This document shows positions 7,864 to 15,820 of a stretch of DNA of 61,630 nucleotides, piece by piece. The DNA comes from Planctomycetota bacterium (GTDB taxonomy: Bacteria > Planctomycetota > SZUA-567 > H5-PLA8): NCBI GenBank assembly GCA_016200135.1, contig JACQFI010000051.1, positions 1 to 61,630 on the forward strand, in the 5' to 3' direction. The notes under the pieces are model-generated. The model searched no databases. It was not told where the DNA came from and was given only the letters and a program-made list of their open reading frames with translations. The translations under genes were made by a program, and so were the position numbers. Numbering within the stretch: the first letter of the stretch is position 1; each line of letters begins with the position of its first letter.

Positions 7864-8937
7864 TTACTCGGGCACGCCGACGTCCGGGGCCATGTAGTCG
7901 CGGATGTCCATGCCGAGCGCCACGTAGTCGTCCAGGAGTTGGTCGACCGTATAGGGTGGACTTATCTGGGCGCGCAGCCAGGCTTCGTCACGCCCAATGG
8001 CATGGAAATACTTCATGACCTCTTCCTTATTCGCAAAGACGCGCACGCGGTCGCCTCGAGCGTTCACGCACTCGTACTGCCGCTTGCCTTCAGGGATCTT
8101 AGGCAGGTGGTCGAGGAGGGCCTCGCAGCCCAACGCGTACGGAAACGGATGGTAGTTATTGAAGTCGACCGGAGGACCCCAATCGGGGAGCGCGGCCTTG
8201 CGCATGGCCTCGAGTTCCGCCTCGCTCGGTTGCTCGCGTAAAATCACGCACAAGGAGTGGCTGATGTACCAGGTATTTGCAATATCTTTCAGGATATCGG
8301 CTTCGATGCGCTGAACGGACTGGCCGAGCGCGCGGAAAATCGCGAGGTTCAGGCGCGCGTGGTTGCGGAAGCCGAGCGTCCAGGCGAACTCGACGCGCGT
8401 CCAGCCTTCGTCGCGCCGGGCGCTGCGCAGCGCGGTCTGCATCACTTCAAGGGGCGTACGGTCACCGCTGGTCTTCTTGAACTTCCGGCCCGCCAGCATG
8501 CGTTCGATCTCGCCGCGCAGGGCCGCGACGAAGCCTTCCGCGCGCAAGCGGTCCCAGATCTCGCGGGCGGACGGCCCGCCCTGTTCGCGGCAGAAGCGGT
8601 TGAGCTGGGGCTCGGGAAGTTCGAGGGCCTCGGCGAGTTCGCGCGCGGGCTCCCAGCCGGGATCGACCGGCTTACCCGCGTGTTCCGCCGCGACGGCGCT
8701 GAGCCAGTTGGTCACCCAGAGGACGAGGCGCTTCAAGCCCGAACGGCGCTGCGAGAGCGAGGCGGCCTTGGCGCCCTTGAAGCCCGCGACCTGCTGCCAG
8801 AGCGGCGGCGGATCGAGGACGCCTTCGCGCGGGTCCACGGGCGCGCCGAGCTTATAGAGGAGCGCGGCGCGCTCAGGGGCGGAAAAGGCATTTTCGATTT
8901 TCGATTTCCGATTTTGGATTTTCGATTTCAACGGCAA
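7864..8937 (-). CDS. Hypothetical protein with possible helix-turn-helix segment
   Basis: The product is 357 residues and not recognised. The first 16 residues (MPLKSKIQNRKSKIEN) are encoded by an ATTTTGGATTTTCGATT repeat tract, so either the true start lies further in or the N-terminus was captured from the repeat. Residues about 95-135 (LAEALELPEPQLNRF followed by GPSAREIWDRLRAEGF) resemble an AraC-like helix-turn-helix. The rest is soluble with no signal peptide or membrane segment. A second open frame (8873-9226) with a plausible ribosome-binding site leads into the repeat in another frame, so a repeat-mediated frameshift is possible. It is convergent with the MFS gene. Confidence 0.6.
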   Translation of the reverse strand: MPLKSKIQNRKSKIENAFSAPERAALLYKLGAPVDPREGVLDPPPLWQQVAGFKGAKAASLSQRRSGLKRLVLWVTNWLSAVAAEHAGKPVDPGWEPARELAEALELPEPQLNRFCREQGGPSAREIWDRLRAEGFVAALRGEIERMLAGRKFKKTSGDRTPLEVMQTALRSARRDEGWTRVEFAWTLGFRNHARLNLAIFRALGQSVQRIEADILKDIANTWYISHSLCVILREQPSEAELEAMRKAALPDWGPPVDFNNYHPFPYALGCEALLDHLPKIPEGKRQYECVNARGDRVRVFANKEEVMKYFHAIGRDEAWLRAQISPPYTVDQLLDDYVALGMDIRDYMAPDVGVPE

Positions 8938-9226
8938 CGGCGGCTTCGCCGCCGGGGGCTTGCGGCGAGCTCGGCCGAGCGGACGGGGGGCGTGGGTCGG
9001 GGGACGCGGAGCGCTGCAGACTCGAACCGTCGTCGGCGGAGCGCGTGTTGTGGAGGGTAAAGCGGGCGGAGTCGCGGGCGGGCGCGGGGTCGGATGGCGC
9101 GGATTGCGGCGCGATTGGGGTAGCGCGCGCGGCTTCGCCGTCCCGCGACCCTCGCCCCGCGTCCCCCTTTTCGTGTGCAGGAACGGCGGGGCCGCTCCCG
9201 GACGGGAGTGCTTCGGGCTCGTACAT
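8873..9226 (-). pseudogene. Possible detached 5' part of the 7864-8937 gene
   Basis: This 117-codon frame begins MYEPEALPSG behind an AAGGA motif about 9 bases upstream of the ATG at 9226. It runs through a Pro/Ser/Ala-rich region and ends inside the next gene just after the ATTTTGGATT repeat. It is offset by one base from the 7864-8937 frame. A length change in the repeat could have split a longer gene of roughly 450 codons. The low-complexity composition also allows it to be spurious. Confidence 0.25.
8889..8929. repeat. ATTTTCGATTTTCGATTTCC tract, copy 4
   Basis: The fourth copy of the AT-rich tract lies across the annotated start of the hypothetical gene at 8937 and supplies its apparent N-terminal residues. 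See the tracts at 101-138, 6351-6382 and 7799-7852. Confidence 0.85.
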
Positions 9227-9745
9227 GGGCTGGTCCTTGAATAATAGGAGGTGCGCGGACGCGGTTAGGCTACGCCATAGGGAATCGCGTGCGCGCTGGG
9301 GGAATTATTACCTCGCGAAAGGAATGTCGTCAATAGTTCAGTGGAAAGAATTTTGTATACGATTCGTGTACTATGCACGACGGTGCATTTCCAGGCAACG
9401 TGGACGAGTGCTTATTGTGGTGCGATCGGCGGCACAGGCCGCGCATCCCGATAGCGCGCAACGAGCCGCAGCACCCGGACGGGATTTCGATTCTACAAGT
9501 GCCGTTGTCTTCAGCCTCGAAGAGGCGCGCGGAAACAGCCAGGGGCGAAGCGCAGATCAGCCCCTGGTAAGCGACCGCACCGTTTTTTAAGCCCCAACGG
9601 GGCGCGCGAGACACATTCGCATGCCCCGTTGGCTTGGCCGTACGGCAGAGGCGACTCTTGACACTTGGCCTTGGCGGGACCCGAGAACTGCAGTCGACGG
9701 CGCCGGGACGCCTACTTGAAGAGCCGACCATAAAATGAGTGCCCA
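8938..9745. other. Gene-poor interval with repeat copy B
   Basis: Apart from the doubtful frame at 8873-9226, this 800-bp interval holds no convincing gene. Short ORFs on both strands here translate repeat sequence. From about 9300 to 9500 the GC content falls. At 9500-9614 there is a copy of the ~100-bp dispersed element. No promoter or RNA gene is recognisable. Confidence 0.6.
9500..9614 (+). repeat. Dispersed ~100-bp element, copy B
   Basis: This copy has the full layout: CTTCAGCCTCGAAGAGGCGCGCGG, then AACAGCCAGGGGCGAAGCGCAG, then the pairing arm CAGCCCCTGG, then TTTTTTAAGCCCCAACGGGGCGCG. It is closest to copy C at 12951-13057. The T-run and final CCCC/GGGG hairpin could act as a terminator. 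Confidence 0.85.
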
Positions 9746-11902
9746 TTAGAAATCTTCGTTGGGCGCTGGCGGCGGCCGAACAACTCCGCTTTCGGTTGCC
9801 CCTTTTGATTTCAGGAAATCGGCCAAGTCTTTATTTCCGTAAGCGAGAGCATATTTCAAAGGGGTTACATTATGTTTGTCCGCCAAGTTTACTTGCGCTC
9901 CGTGCTGGATCAGCACCTCCGCGATCTTCTTCCAACCCATTCGTGCGGCCCAGGAAAGCGCTGTACGTCCTTCCGGATCGCAAGCGTTTAGATCTGGGTT
10001 GTATTCAAGGATCAATTTCATGGCATCCTCGTGGTTGTTCGCCGCCGCAGCCAAGAACGCGGTCCATCCGCATGCATGCTTTTGCTGCGCTGAGGCTGGG
10101 TCCGCTTTGAGGAACTCCGCAACTTTTTCGGTTCGCCCAATGCCCGCTGCTACGAACAAGTCCAGCTTCAGGCCTTTCGATGCCAAATAGTCGACGCACT
10201 TTGTTGAGTCCTGCCAAGCGGCCCATTCGATGGCCGAGCGTTGCAGTGAATCTTTTGCATTCACATCGGCGCCCAAGGCGACGAGTTGCGGTAATTGATC
10301 GGAGAGGCCAAGCTGTGAGGATCTCAATAGCCGCGTGAGGCCGCCCTTGTACTGCTTATTGATATCGCGAACGAGCGGCGTACTGTTGTCCTTCGGATCG
10401 ACCAGCTCAAAGAGCCGGACGCCGCTAAAAACAGTTTCCATGCCGATGATCTTGAACGAGGGCACAAGGCGTTTATAGCAGCCGCTTAGCGGTCCATACC
10501 AAGCGCGTTTCCCGTTGACAAAAATTTCGCCGCGATCTTTGTGTACCAAAATGCGAAAGCAAGCACCCTTTTCAGCATTAAAATGGTTCTGCGGGCTACA
10601 AAGTGAAACATTTTCACGAACCTGCCCGTCTAACACCATCAGATCGAACCCATTGCAAATGCCAACTCCAAGGACGCCCAACAGCTTTTCGTCATCGGCC
10701 TTTCCAACATCAACCAGCGTTCCGTCAATTTTCTTGCCTTTGACCTTGAATTGGGGATTGTCCTGATCAAGCAGTATGATGCCTGCCTGTTTGCTCAAGT
10801 CCGGCCTTCGGTTTCCCGTCGGGGACGCAGATAGGCTGAAGGTGAAATCCACTCCGGCACATGCAGGTCCAAACGTAACGGTCCGTTTCATCCCTTCGGA
10901 CGCTTCCAAAAACATCATGTAGTTTTCAGCCAAGTAGTCGATGACCGGCTTGTTATCCACTGCGGTCAGACACTCGGCGCGAAACGTCAGCTCGTCCCGG
11001 ACGTATTCTTTCGCCGCAATGCATGGCGATTGCGCCTGTAAGGGTCTCTGTTTTAGTTTCTCCACTATGATGGATAAATCGTCCTTAGTCTCTCGGAAGG
11101 CATTGGAATACTCAGGATACTTTGCGAAAAGATCGAGGGCGGCATGCAACTGGAAACTGCAGCGGGCGGCTCGAATGAAGCAGTTCTTTGGCACGTTGGC
11201 CTTTGGATCGGTCAGGAGCCAACGCCATGAAAAGTCCATCGCAGCCCCATGTCGGTAATCTATGTCTGCGATCCACATGCCAAGTTCGTCCAGGATCGGA
11301 TCATCGAAGCCTGCCGCAACGGCGTAGTGCAGGCACGTCTCCGCCAACTCCGTATCCTCACGAAATAGGCTGCTTGCCACGAGCACGTACGATTCCCACT
11401 TCACATTTCTCGCTTTTCCGTGCAAGTATTGCAGATCAGCACGCAAATAATCTCTATAAACTACGCCCACCTTGCCTGGCTCGATTCGGCTGGTCTTGCG
11501 TTCGCCAGGCGGATGTAACCAGATAAGCGTTTGTGGACGTTCTTGTCGAGACGATGCAAAATCGTATGGGCAAGTCAAGGGCTTGCCATCTAGGTCAATA
11601 AGAATGTCGCCGGGTTGAATTCCAAGTCCCGTTGCTTGCGACCCTGGAAGCACTTTTTCCACAATGATGCCGGTGTCGGGCAAAGTGGATTTAGAGAGCG
11701 CCGCTACGTCGATTTTTGCTAGGGCCTCTTTTAGGCGCTTTTGAAACTCGTCGCCCTTCAATCTCTCTGAAAACTCGGGGCGTTTCGCCGGCGGCTTCCA
11801 TGTCATTGGTGGGAGGGCTTCTGGAAGCACGTCTTCGCTTAACGCATTTGAGATAATCGTAGACGCAAGCGCGAGAGCCGCCCAACGATTAACCTGAATC
11901 AT
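9746..11902 (-). CDS. Secreted PDZ-domain and ankyrin-repeat protein
   Basis: The start at 11902 (ATG with GAGGA about 7 bases upstream) gives 718 residues beginning with a signal-like segment, VNRWAALALASTIISNALS. A PDZ-like domain lies at about residues 70-140 (IIVEKVLPGSQATGLGIQPGD, ILIDLDGKPL). The middle region (about 150-540) is unrecognised. The C-terminal third (about 550-715) holds at least four ankyrin repeats, for example GRTALSWAARMGWKKIAEVL and NVTPLKYALAYGNKDLADFL. It probably mediates protein-protein contacts outside the cytoplasmic membrane. Its base composition is visibly less GC-rich than its neighbours, which suggests acquisition by transfer. Confidence 0.82.
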   Translation of the reverse strand: MIQVNRWAALALASTIISNALSEDVLPEALPPMTWKPPAKRPEFSERLKGDEFQKRLKEALAKIDVAALSKSTLPDTGIIVEKVLPGSQATGLGIQPGDILIDLDGKPLTCPYDFASSRQERPQTLIWLHPPGERKTSRIEPGKVGVVYRDYLRADLQYLHGKARNVKWESYVLVASSLFREDTELAETCLHYAVAAGFDDPILDELGMWIADIDYRHGAAMDFSWRWLLTDPKANVPKNCFIRAARCSFQLHAALDLFAKYPEYSNAFRETKDDLSIIVEKLKQRPLQAQSPCIAAKEYVRDELTFRAECLTAVDNKPVIDYLAENYMMFLEASEGMKRTVTFGPACAGVDFTFSLSASPTGNRRPDLSKQAGIILLDQDNPQFKVKGKKIDGTLVDVGKADDEKLLGVLGVGICNGFDLMVLDGQVRENVSLCSPQNHFNAEKGACFRILVHKDRGEIFVNGKRAWYGPLSGCYKRLVPSFKIIGMETVFSGVRLFELVDPKDNSTPLVRDINKQYKGGLTRLLRSSQLGLSDQLPQLVALGADVNAKDSLQRSAIEWAAWQDSTKCVDYLASKGLKLDLFVAAGIGRTEKVAEFLKADPASAQQKHACGWTAFLAAAANNHEDAMKLILEYNPDLNACDPEGRTALSWAARMGWKKIAEVLIQHGAQVNLADKHNVTPLKYALAYGNKDLADFLKSKGATESGVVRPPPAPNEDF

Positions 11903-12208
11903 ATTCCATTCCTCTAGTGTTTGAATTTGATGCGAGAGTCTTGTAACGCGAACGTCGGTGGCCGGCAAGAGCTGCGCCAGTATTGAGGTCGCGACCCAGC
12001 GGCGGGCGGGAATGTCCGCCCTCCTGACGGCGAACGAACGGCGCCGGCTCCTCTGTTTCGGAATTCGAGATTCGGATTTGTAACGACAACGGCAACAGGA
12101 TGAACGGATTCTGTTTTGGGGCAGACAGGAATGTCTGCCCTACTAGCGGAGAACGGATTTCAGCGGGTCACGTGTTTCGGATTTCGTGCTTCGGATTTCG
12201 GATTTACT
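11903..12208. other. Intergenic gap with GGCAGACA palindrome
   Basis: No gene is seen in these 306 bp. They hold a GGCGGGCGGGAATGTCCGCC palindrome at 12001-12021 and a GGGCAGACAGGAATGTCTGCCC hairpin at 12119-12141. The rest is ATTTCGGATTTCG-like repeat immediately downstream of the CBM9-like gene. Confidence 0.7.
12098..12145 (+). repeat. GGCAGACA palindromic element, copy 1
   Basis: The element consists of a lead-in (GATGAACGGATTCTGTTTTG) followed by the inverted repeat GGGCAGACA-GGAA-TGTCTGCCC and CTAC. The same lead-in plus palindrome occurs at 13195-13247 and, inverted, at 27236-27285. The unit is therefore about 50 bp long rather than just the hairpin. Confidence 0.85.
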
Positions 12209-12904
12209 TTACTTTTTGGGCATGCCGAGGAGGAGGCCGAAGTTTTCGGGGGTGTGGGAGCTGTCGTTGTAGACGGGGGAGAAGTAGACGTGCTCGTTGA
12301 CGGTGTGGCGCGAGCGGGAGACGTTGAAGGCCCAGGCGTCGGCGGAGACCTTTTCGCGGTTGAAGATGGCGAGCGGGAAGGCGAATTCGATGCTCCAGCC
12401 GGTCTTGCCCATTTTGGCGGCGCAAGCGTACTTGGGCTCCCAGGTTTTATCGGGGCTCGAGGCGCTCTCGTGATAGGCGTCCCAGGTGACGCCCTTAAAG
12501 TTGGCGGCGAGCTGGTAGTACGTGGCGCGCTTGCCGGAAGGATCGAGGAAGAGTTCGACGCAGTCGTCGCCGTAGACTTCGTCCTGATCGTGGTTCGCGG
12601 CCTTGGCCACGAGCTTCTTCAGGTTCTCCTCGGTCTCGAAGCATTCGAGGGCGATGTAGAGGGTGGTCTCGTCGCGCAGCACGTAAAGTTTGGTGTGGCC
12701 CTTGGGCTTGCGGCCATCGGTGAGCAGGAAGTTCTCGGTGACGGCGGCGTCCTTCCAGGCTTCGTCGTCGAGGTCGCCGTCGATCTTGGGGGCGGGCTTC
12801 TTGAGCGGCTCGGCTTTGATCTCGGGAGGCTTCCAGACCCAGCCTTCTTCGGCGGCATGAGCGAGGGGGAGCAGGAGGAGAAGGAGTGGGAGGATGTTTT
12901 TCAT
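12209..12904 (-). CDS. Secreted carbohydrate-binding (CBM9/DOMON-like) protein
   Basis: The product is 231 residues with a clear signal peptide (MKNILPLLLLLLPLAHAA). The mature protein is a CBM9-like fold. The PKIDGDLDDEAWKDA opening is the hallmark of these domains, followed by LYIALECFE, DDCVELFLDP and WSIEFAFPLAIF. Such domains bind sugars or haem-like ligands in the periplasm or at the surface; no catalytic domain is attached. The gene is alone on the minus strand between two repeat-rich gaps. Confidence 0.88.
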   Translation of the reverse strand: MKNILPLLLLLLPLAHAAEEGWVWKPPEIKAEPLKKPAPKIDGDLDDEAWKDAAVTENFLLTDGRKPKGHTKLYVLRDETTLYIALECFETEENLKKLVAKAANHDQDEVYGDDCVELFLDPSGKRATYYQLAANFKGVTWDAYHESASSPDKTWEPKYACAAKMGKTGWSIEFAFPLAIFNREKVSADAWAFNVSRSRHTVNEHVYFSPVYNDSSHTPENFGLLLGMPKK

Positions 12905-12950
12905 GAACGGGTAGGAGCCCTTCTATCTCCTCGGTGCGAGAACGGTTCGT

Positions 12951-13057
12951 GCCGTCAGTCTCGAAGAGGCGCGCGGAAATAGCCAGGGGCGAAGCGCAGC
13001 GCAGCCCCTGGTATGCGGCCCTCTCGATGCCCAAGCCCCGAAGGGGCGTGCGAGCCG
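12951..13057 (+). repeat. Dispersed ~100-bp element, copy C
   Basis: A plus-orientation copy: GTCAGTCTCGAAGAGGCGCGCGG, AATAGCCAGGGGCGAAGCG, CAGCCCCTGGTATGCGG, then AAGCCCCGAAGGGGCGTGCGA. It lies tail to tail with copy D. Confidence 0.88.
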
Positions 13058-13059
13058 TT

Positions 13060-13157
13060 CGCGCGCCCTTTCAGGCTTCCACTTCTTTGGCGGCCACCAC
13101 CAGGGGCTTCGCCCCTGGCTATTATCGCGCGCGCCTTCGGCGCTTACGGCAACGGCC
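13060..13157 (-). repeat. Dispersed ~100-bp element, copy D (inverted)
   Basis: The inverted copy reads GCGCGCCCTTTCAGGCTTCC, CACCAGGGGCTTCGCCCCTGG, CTATTATCGCGCGCGCCTTCGG, CGCTTACGGCAACGG on the plus strand. Together with copy C it forms a 200-bp inverted pair that could fold into a long hairpin. Confidence 0.88.
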
Positions 13158-13194
13158 AAAACGAACGGTAAACAGCTCAGGAAAACAGAACTGC

Positions 13195-13292
13195 AAAATG
13201 GAGCAACGGATTTCATTTATGGGGCAGACAGGAATGTCTGCCCTACCACGACAAACGGACACAGCAAACGGCGGCGGACAGGAATGTCCGCC
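13195..13292 (+). repeat. GGCAGACA palindromic elements, copies 2 and 3
   Basis: Copy 2 has the lead-in ATGGAGCAACGGATTTC and the hairpin GGGCAGACA-GGAA-TGTCTGCCC. Copy 3 at 13272-13292 is a compensated variant, GGCGGACA-GGAA-TGTCCGCC. Base changes on both arms preserve pairing, which argues for selection or mechanism acting on the hairpin. Confidence 0.85.
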
Positions 13293-13369
13293 CTCCGGAA
13301 CGGCAACGGCCACGGCGCGCAGGCAGGATGCCTGCGGTATGTGCAGGCTGGAAACCTGCGCTACGACGG

Positions 13370-14272
13370 TCAGTGCGTCAGGTAGTACATCAGGACGTTG
13401 ATGCCCATCTTGATGCCGTCGAGGTTCTTCTCGGGGGCCCAGTAGCGCGACATCCAGCCGCAGTGCAGGTCGCCGGGGGTGACGACCGTCATCAGGCGGC
13501 CGGTGCCTTTTTCAAAGAGGCCCCACGCGCCGTGGTCGACGCCCTGCATGATCGGGCAGCCCTTGGGATAGTTGAAGTAGCAGCGATAGATCTCGTGGTT
13601 GTCCGGGATGCGCCGCATCGGGTTGTCCGGGAAGAGCTTGTTGATCATGCGGATGTAGTCCATGAAGAAGCGGTCGCCGTCGATGCCGGTCTTGGAGCCT
13701 TCGCGGACCTTGTACTCGAAGTTTTCGCCGATGTCGGACTTGTGGATCTGGCCCTTGGTGGTGGGGTGGCAGCAGTCGTCGGCGTGGACGAACCCGCCGC
13801 GCAGGAGGAACTCGCGCAGATTGTCCGCGTCCTTCGGGTCGAGCTCGAACTCGCTCTCGGACGTCATGAAGACGTAGGGGTACTTGGACATCTTGTCGAG
13901 GTCGGAGAGTTCGACGACGACGGGTTCGGGGCTGGCGTTGATGTTGGTCAGTTCCATCAGCTTGCGGCGCAGGATGGTATCGCCGGACGGGCCCACATCC
14001 CAGATGTCCATGCGGCGGTCTTTGACGTGGAACTTGAGCCGCGGGAAGAAGAACTCGCCGGTCTTCACCGTCTCGTCTTTCTTGCCCGTGGGATAGGCTT
14101 CCTTCGCCGGATGCGTGTCGATCTCGTCGCCGGCGAGCAGCTTGGAGTTCAGCGAGCCCAACGTGTGCGCGAAGGCCGCGCCGCCGAGCATGGCGACGGT
14201 GGACTTGAGGAACGAGCGGCGGCCGTAGTCGTCTTCCACCACGGGTTGATACGGCTGAGGTGTGCGCGGCAT
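13370..14272 (-). CDS. Tat-exported DUF4159-domain protein
   Basis: The product is 300 residues. A twin-arginine signal RRSFLK at residues 18-23 precedes a hydrophobic segment (STVAMLGGAAFA), so export in folded form is likely. The rest matches the DUF4159 pattern: the FFFPRLKF start, a YPYVFMTSE strand, LREFLLRGGFVHADDCC, and GVDHGAWGLFEKGTGRL near the end. DUF4159 proteins have a glutamine-amidotransferase-like fold and are commonly encoded near MoxR/Bat genes. Here the gene is divergent from the MoxR-BatA run, which supports a shared envelope role. Its biochemical function is unknown. Confidence 0.9.
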   Translation of the reverse strand: MPRTPQPYQPVVEDDYGRRSFLKSTVAMLGGAAFAHTLGSLNSKLLAGDEIDTHPAKEAYPTGKKDETVKTGEFFFPRLKFHVKDRRMDIWDVGPSGDTILRRKLMELTNINASPEPVVVELSDLDKMSKYPYVFMTSESEFELDPKDADNLREFLLRGGFVHADDCCHPTTKGQIHKSDIGENFEYKVREGSKTGIDGDRFFMDYIRMINKLFPDNPMRRIPDNHEIYRCYFNYPKGCPIMQGVDHGAWGLFEKGTGRLMTVVTPGDLHCGWMSRYWAPEKNLDGIKMGINVLMYYLTH

Positions 14273-14710
14273 GGTGAGTCTCCTTATACTACTGTCGCCG
14301 AAGCGCCCTCAACGTTACAAATTGCGAACGAAGTGGGCGGCTACGGGCCTCGCTAACTACTTTTACACCGCCAAGTAGACGCAGGGTCTCGAAACTCCTT
14401 CAGAAACCCGTCCTTCCGTTGCTAGTTTAGGCTCGTCGAAGAGGATGGCAACAGAAAAGGCAGCGGCGAGCATGTGTGGTCGAATGTCTAAAAGACCCGA
14501 GTTTTTCAACGTCACGGCGCGGTCCGTGTTGTAATAGCTAGTGCGACGCCTTGGTTCGATACGAATTCACAAGCGTAGACCAGGCGGCGCGGAGTTTGGA
14601 AGGGAGTTCCTTCTGTTTTTAGAAGGAGCGATCAAGATAGATTAAATGGCCCCACCCCGACTAAGAGGGAAGATGTGGGCCGGACATGCAGGCATCAGGG
14701 AGGCCAGGTT
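14273..14710. other. Divergent upstream region of the MoxR island
   Basis: This 438-bp gap between DUF4159 and the first MoxR gene has no gene or dispersed element. A hairpin TCCTTCT-GTTTTT-AGAAGGA lies at 14608-14627, about 85 bp before the MoxR start. Promoters for both directions should be here, but I could not identify convincing -35/-10 pairs. Confidence 0.5.
14608..14627 (+). promoter_or_regulatory. Inverted repeat upstream of moxR1
   Basis: A perfect 7-bp inverted repeat (TCCTTCT / AGAAGGA) has a 6-base GTTTTT loop, about 85 bp upstream of the first MoxR start codon. It may be an operator or an mRNA leader hairpin for the island. No T-run follows, so a terminator is less likely. Confidence 0.4.
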
Positions 14711-15697
14711 ATGGCGATGGACGTGGGGTACATCCGCGACGCGCGCTTGAAGATCGTGGAAGAGCTGAAGCGCGCGATCGTGGGCCACGAGCAGCCGATC
14801 GATCAGTTGCTGACGGCGTTCTTCGTGGGCGGGCACTGTCTGATCACGGGCGTGCCGGGCGCGGCGAAGACGCTGCTGGTCACGAGCCTCGCGCCCATTT
14901 TAAAGCTGGACTTCAAGCGCATCCAATTCACGCCAGACCTGATGCCGAGCGACATCACGGGCACGGAGATCCTGGAAGAGGACCGGACGACCGGGCGGCG
15001 CGAGCTGAAGTTCGTGCGCGGGCCGATCTTCGCGAACATCGTGATGGCCGACGAGATCAACCGCACGCCGCCGAAGACGCAGGCGGCGCTGCTCGAAGCG
15101 ATGCAGGAAAAACAGGTGACGCTCTCCGGGCAGACCTACCCCCTGCCCAAGCCGTTCTACGTGCTCGCGACGCAGATCCCGTTCGAACAGGAAGGCACCT
15201 ACCCGCTGCCGGAAGCGCAGCAGGACCGCTTCATGTTCAACATCCTGATGCCGTACAACAGCGAGGACGAGGAAGTGAAGATCGTGCAGGCGGCGACGAG
15301 CGCGCGGAGCCTGGAACTGAAGTCCGTGATCAGCGGCGAGGAACTGATCGAGGCGCAGAAACTGATCCGCGAGATCGAAGTCTCGGGCAGCATCTCCGGC
15401 TACATCGTGGACCTGGTGGCCGCGACGCGCACGGGCGAGAGCACGGCCAAGGACTTCGCCAAAGAGTACATCGCGTGGGGCGCGGGGCTGCGCGCGTCGC
15501 AGAACATCGTGCTGGCCGCGAAGAGCAAGGCGGCGCTGAGCGGGCGGACGAAGGTGACGCTCGAGGACGTGCAGGCGGTGATCATGCCCGTGATGCGCCA
15601 CCGCATCGGGCTGAACTTCCGCGCGGAAGTGGACAAGGTGACGGTGGAAGACCTGATCGGGAAGCTGACGAAGGCGGTGCCGGCGCCGAAAGCGTGA
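14711..15697 (+). CDS. MoxR-family AAA+ ATPase (paralogue 1, divergent sensor 1)
   Basis: MoxR ATPases are AAA+ chaperones that remodel complexes with VWA-domain partners. The product is 328 residues from the ATG at 14711, preceded by AGGCCAGG. Walker A is GVPGAAKT (47-54) and Walker B is VMADEIN (111-117). FTPDLMPSDITGTEI is the family signature. In the usual ATQNPIEQEGTY segment this protein reads ATQIPFEQEGTY, so the sensor-1 Asn is replaced by Ile. The arginine-finger-containing QQDRF segment remains. It heads the plus-strand island and is followed by a second, canonical MoxR. The substitution suggests altered or regulatory ATPase activity, which is inference. Confidence 0.93.
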   Translation: MAMDVGYIRDARLKIVEELKRAIVGHEQPIDQLLTAFFVGGHCLITGVPGAAKTLLVTSLAPILKLDFKRIQFTPDLMPSDITGTEILEEDRTTGRRELKFVRGPIFANIVMADEINRTPPKTQAALLEAMQEKQVTLSGQTYPLPKPFYVLATQIPFEQEGTYPLPEAQQDRFMFNILMPYNSEDEEVKIVQAATSARSLELKSVISGEELIEAQKLIREIEVSGSISGYIVDLVAATRTGESTAKDFAKEYIAWGAGLRASQNIVLAAKSKAALSGRTKVTLEDVQAVIMPVMRHRIGLNFRAEVDKVTVEDLIGKLTKAVPAPKA

Positions 15698-15700
15698 ATT

Positions 15701-15796
15701 AACCACAGAGGTCACAGAGCACACAGAGCACAGCACGAATTTGAAATGTATTAGAGCTGTAAGCCGTTCTCCGTGGTCTCAGTGTCCTCTGTGGTG
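15701..15796. repeat. CCACAGAG long hairpin, copy 1
   Basis: The left arm ACCACAGAGGTCACAGAGCA and the right arm beginning TCTCCGTGGTCTCAGTGTCC and ending CTGTGGT are imperfect complements across about 40 bp of spacer. The hairpin fills the gap between moxR1 and moxR2. A second complete copy lies at 18081-18168 and a half copy at 16850-16885. Confidence 0.85.
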
Positions 15797-15820
15797 AAAA
15801 AGGATTTTGGGAGAGTGTAC

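Larger units (their letters stand above)
12905..13369. other. Repeat-packed intergenic region
   Basis: This 465-bp gap has no gene. It consists almost entirely of repeats: dispersed element copies C (12951-13057) and D (13060-13157, inverted), then GGCAGACA-type palindromes at 13221-13244 and 13272-13292. It ends with a GCAGGCAGGATGCCTGCGG / GCAGGCTGGAAACCTGCGC pair at 13319-13366. Short frames here translate repeat sequence only. Confidence 0.85.

Noticed and set aside
8960..9590. Several short frames on both strands in the gap before the PDZ-ankyrin gene
   Set aside because: They translate repeat sequence (for example YQGLICASPLAVSARLFE, also encoded by other copies of the element) and have no ribosome-binding sites.
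14273..14710. A tRNA gene (a GGTTCGATACG segment resembles a T-loop)
   Set aside because: No acceptor, D or anticodon stems could be built around it.
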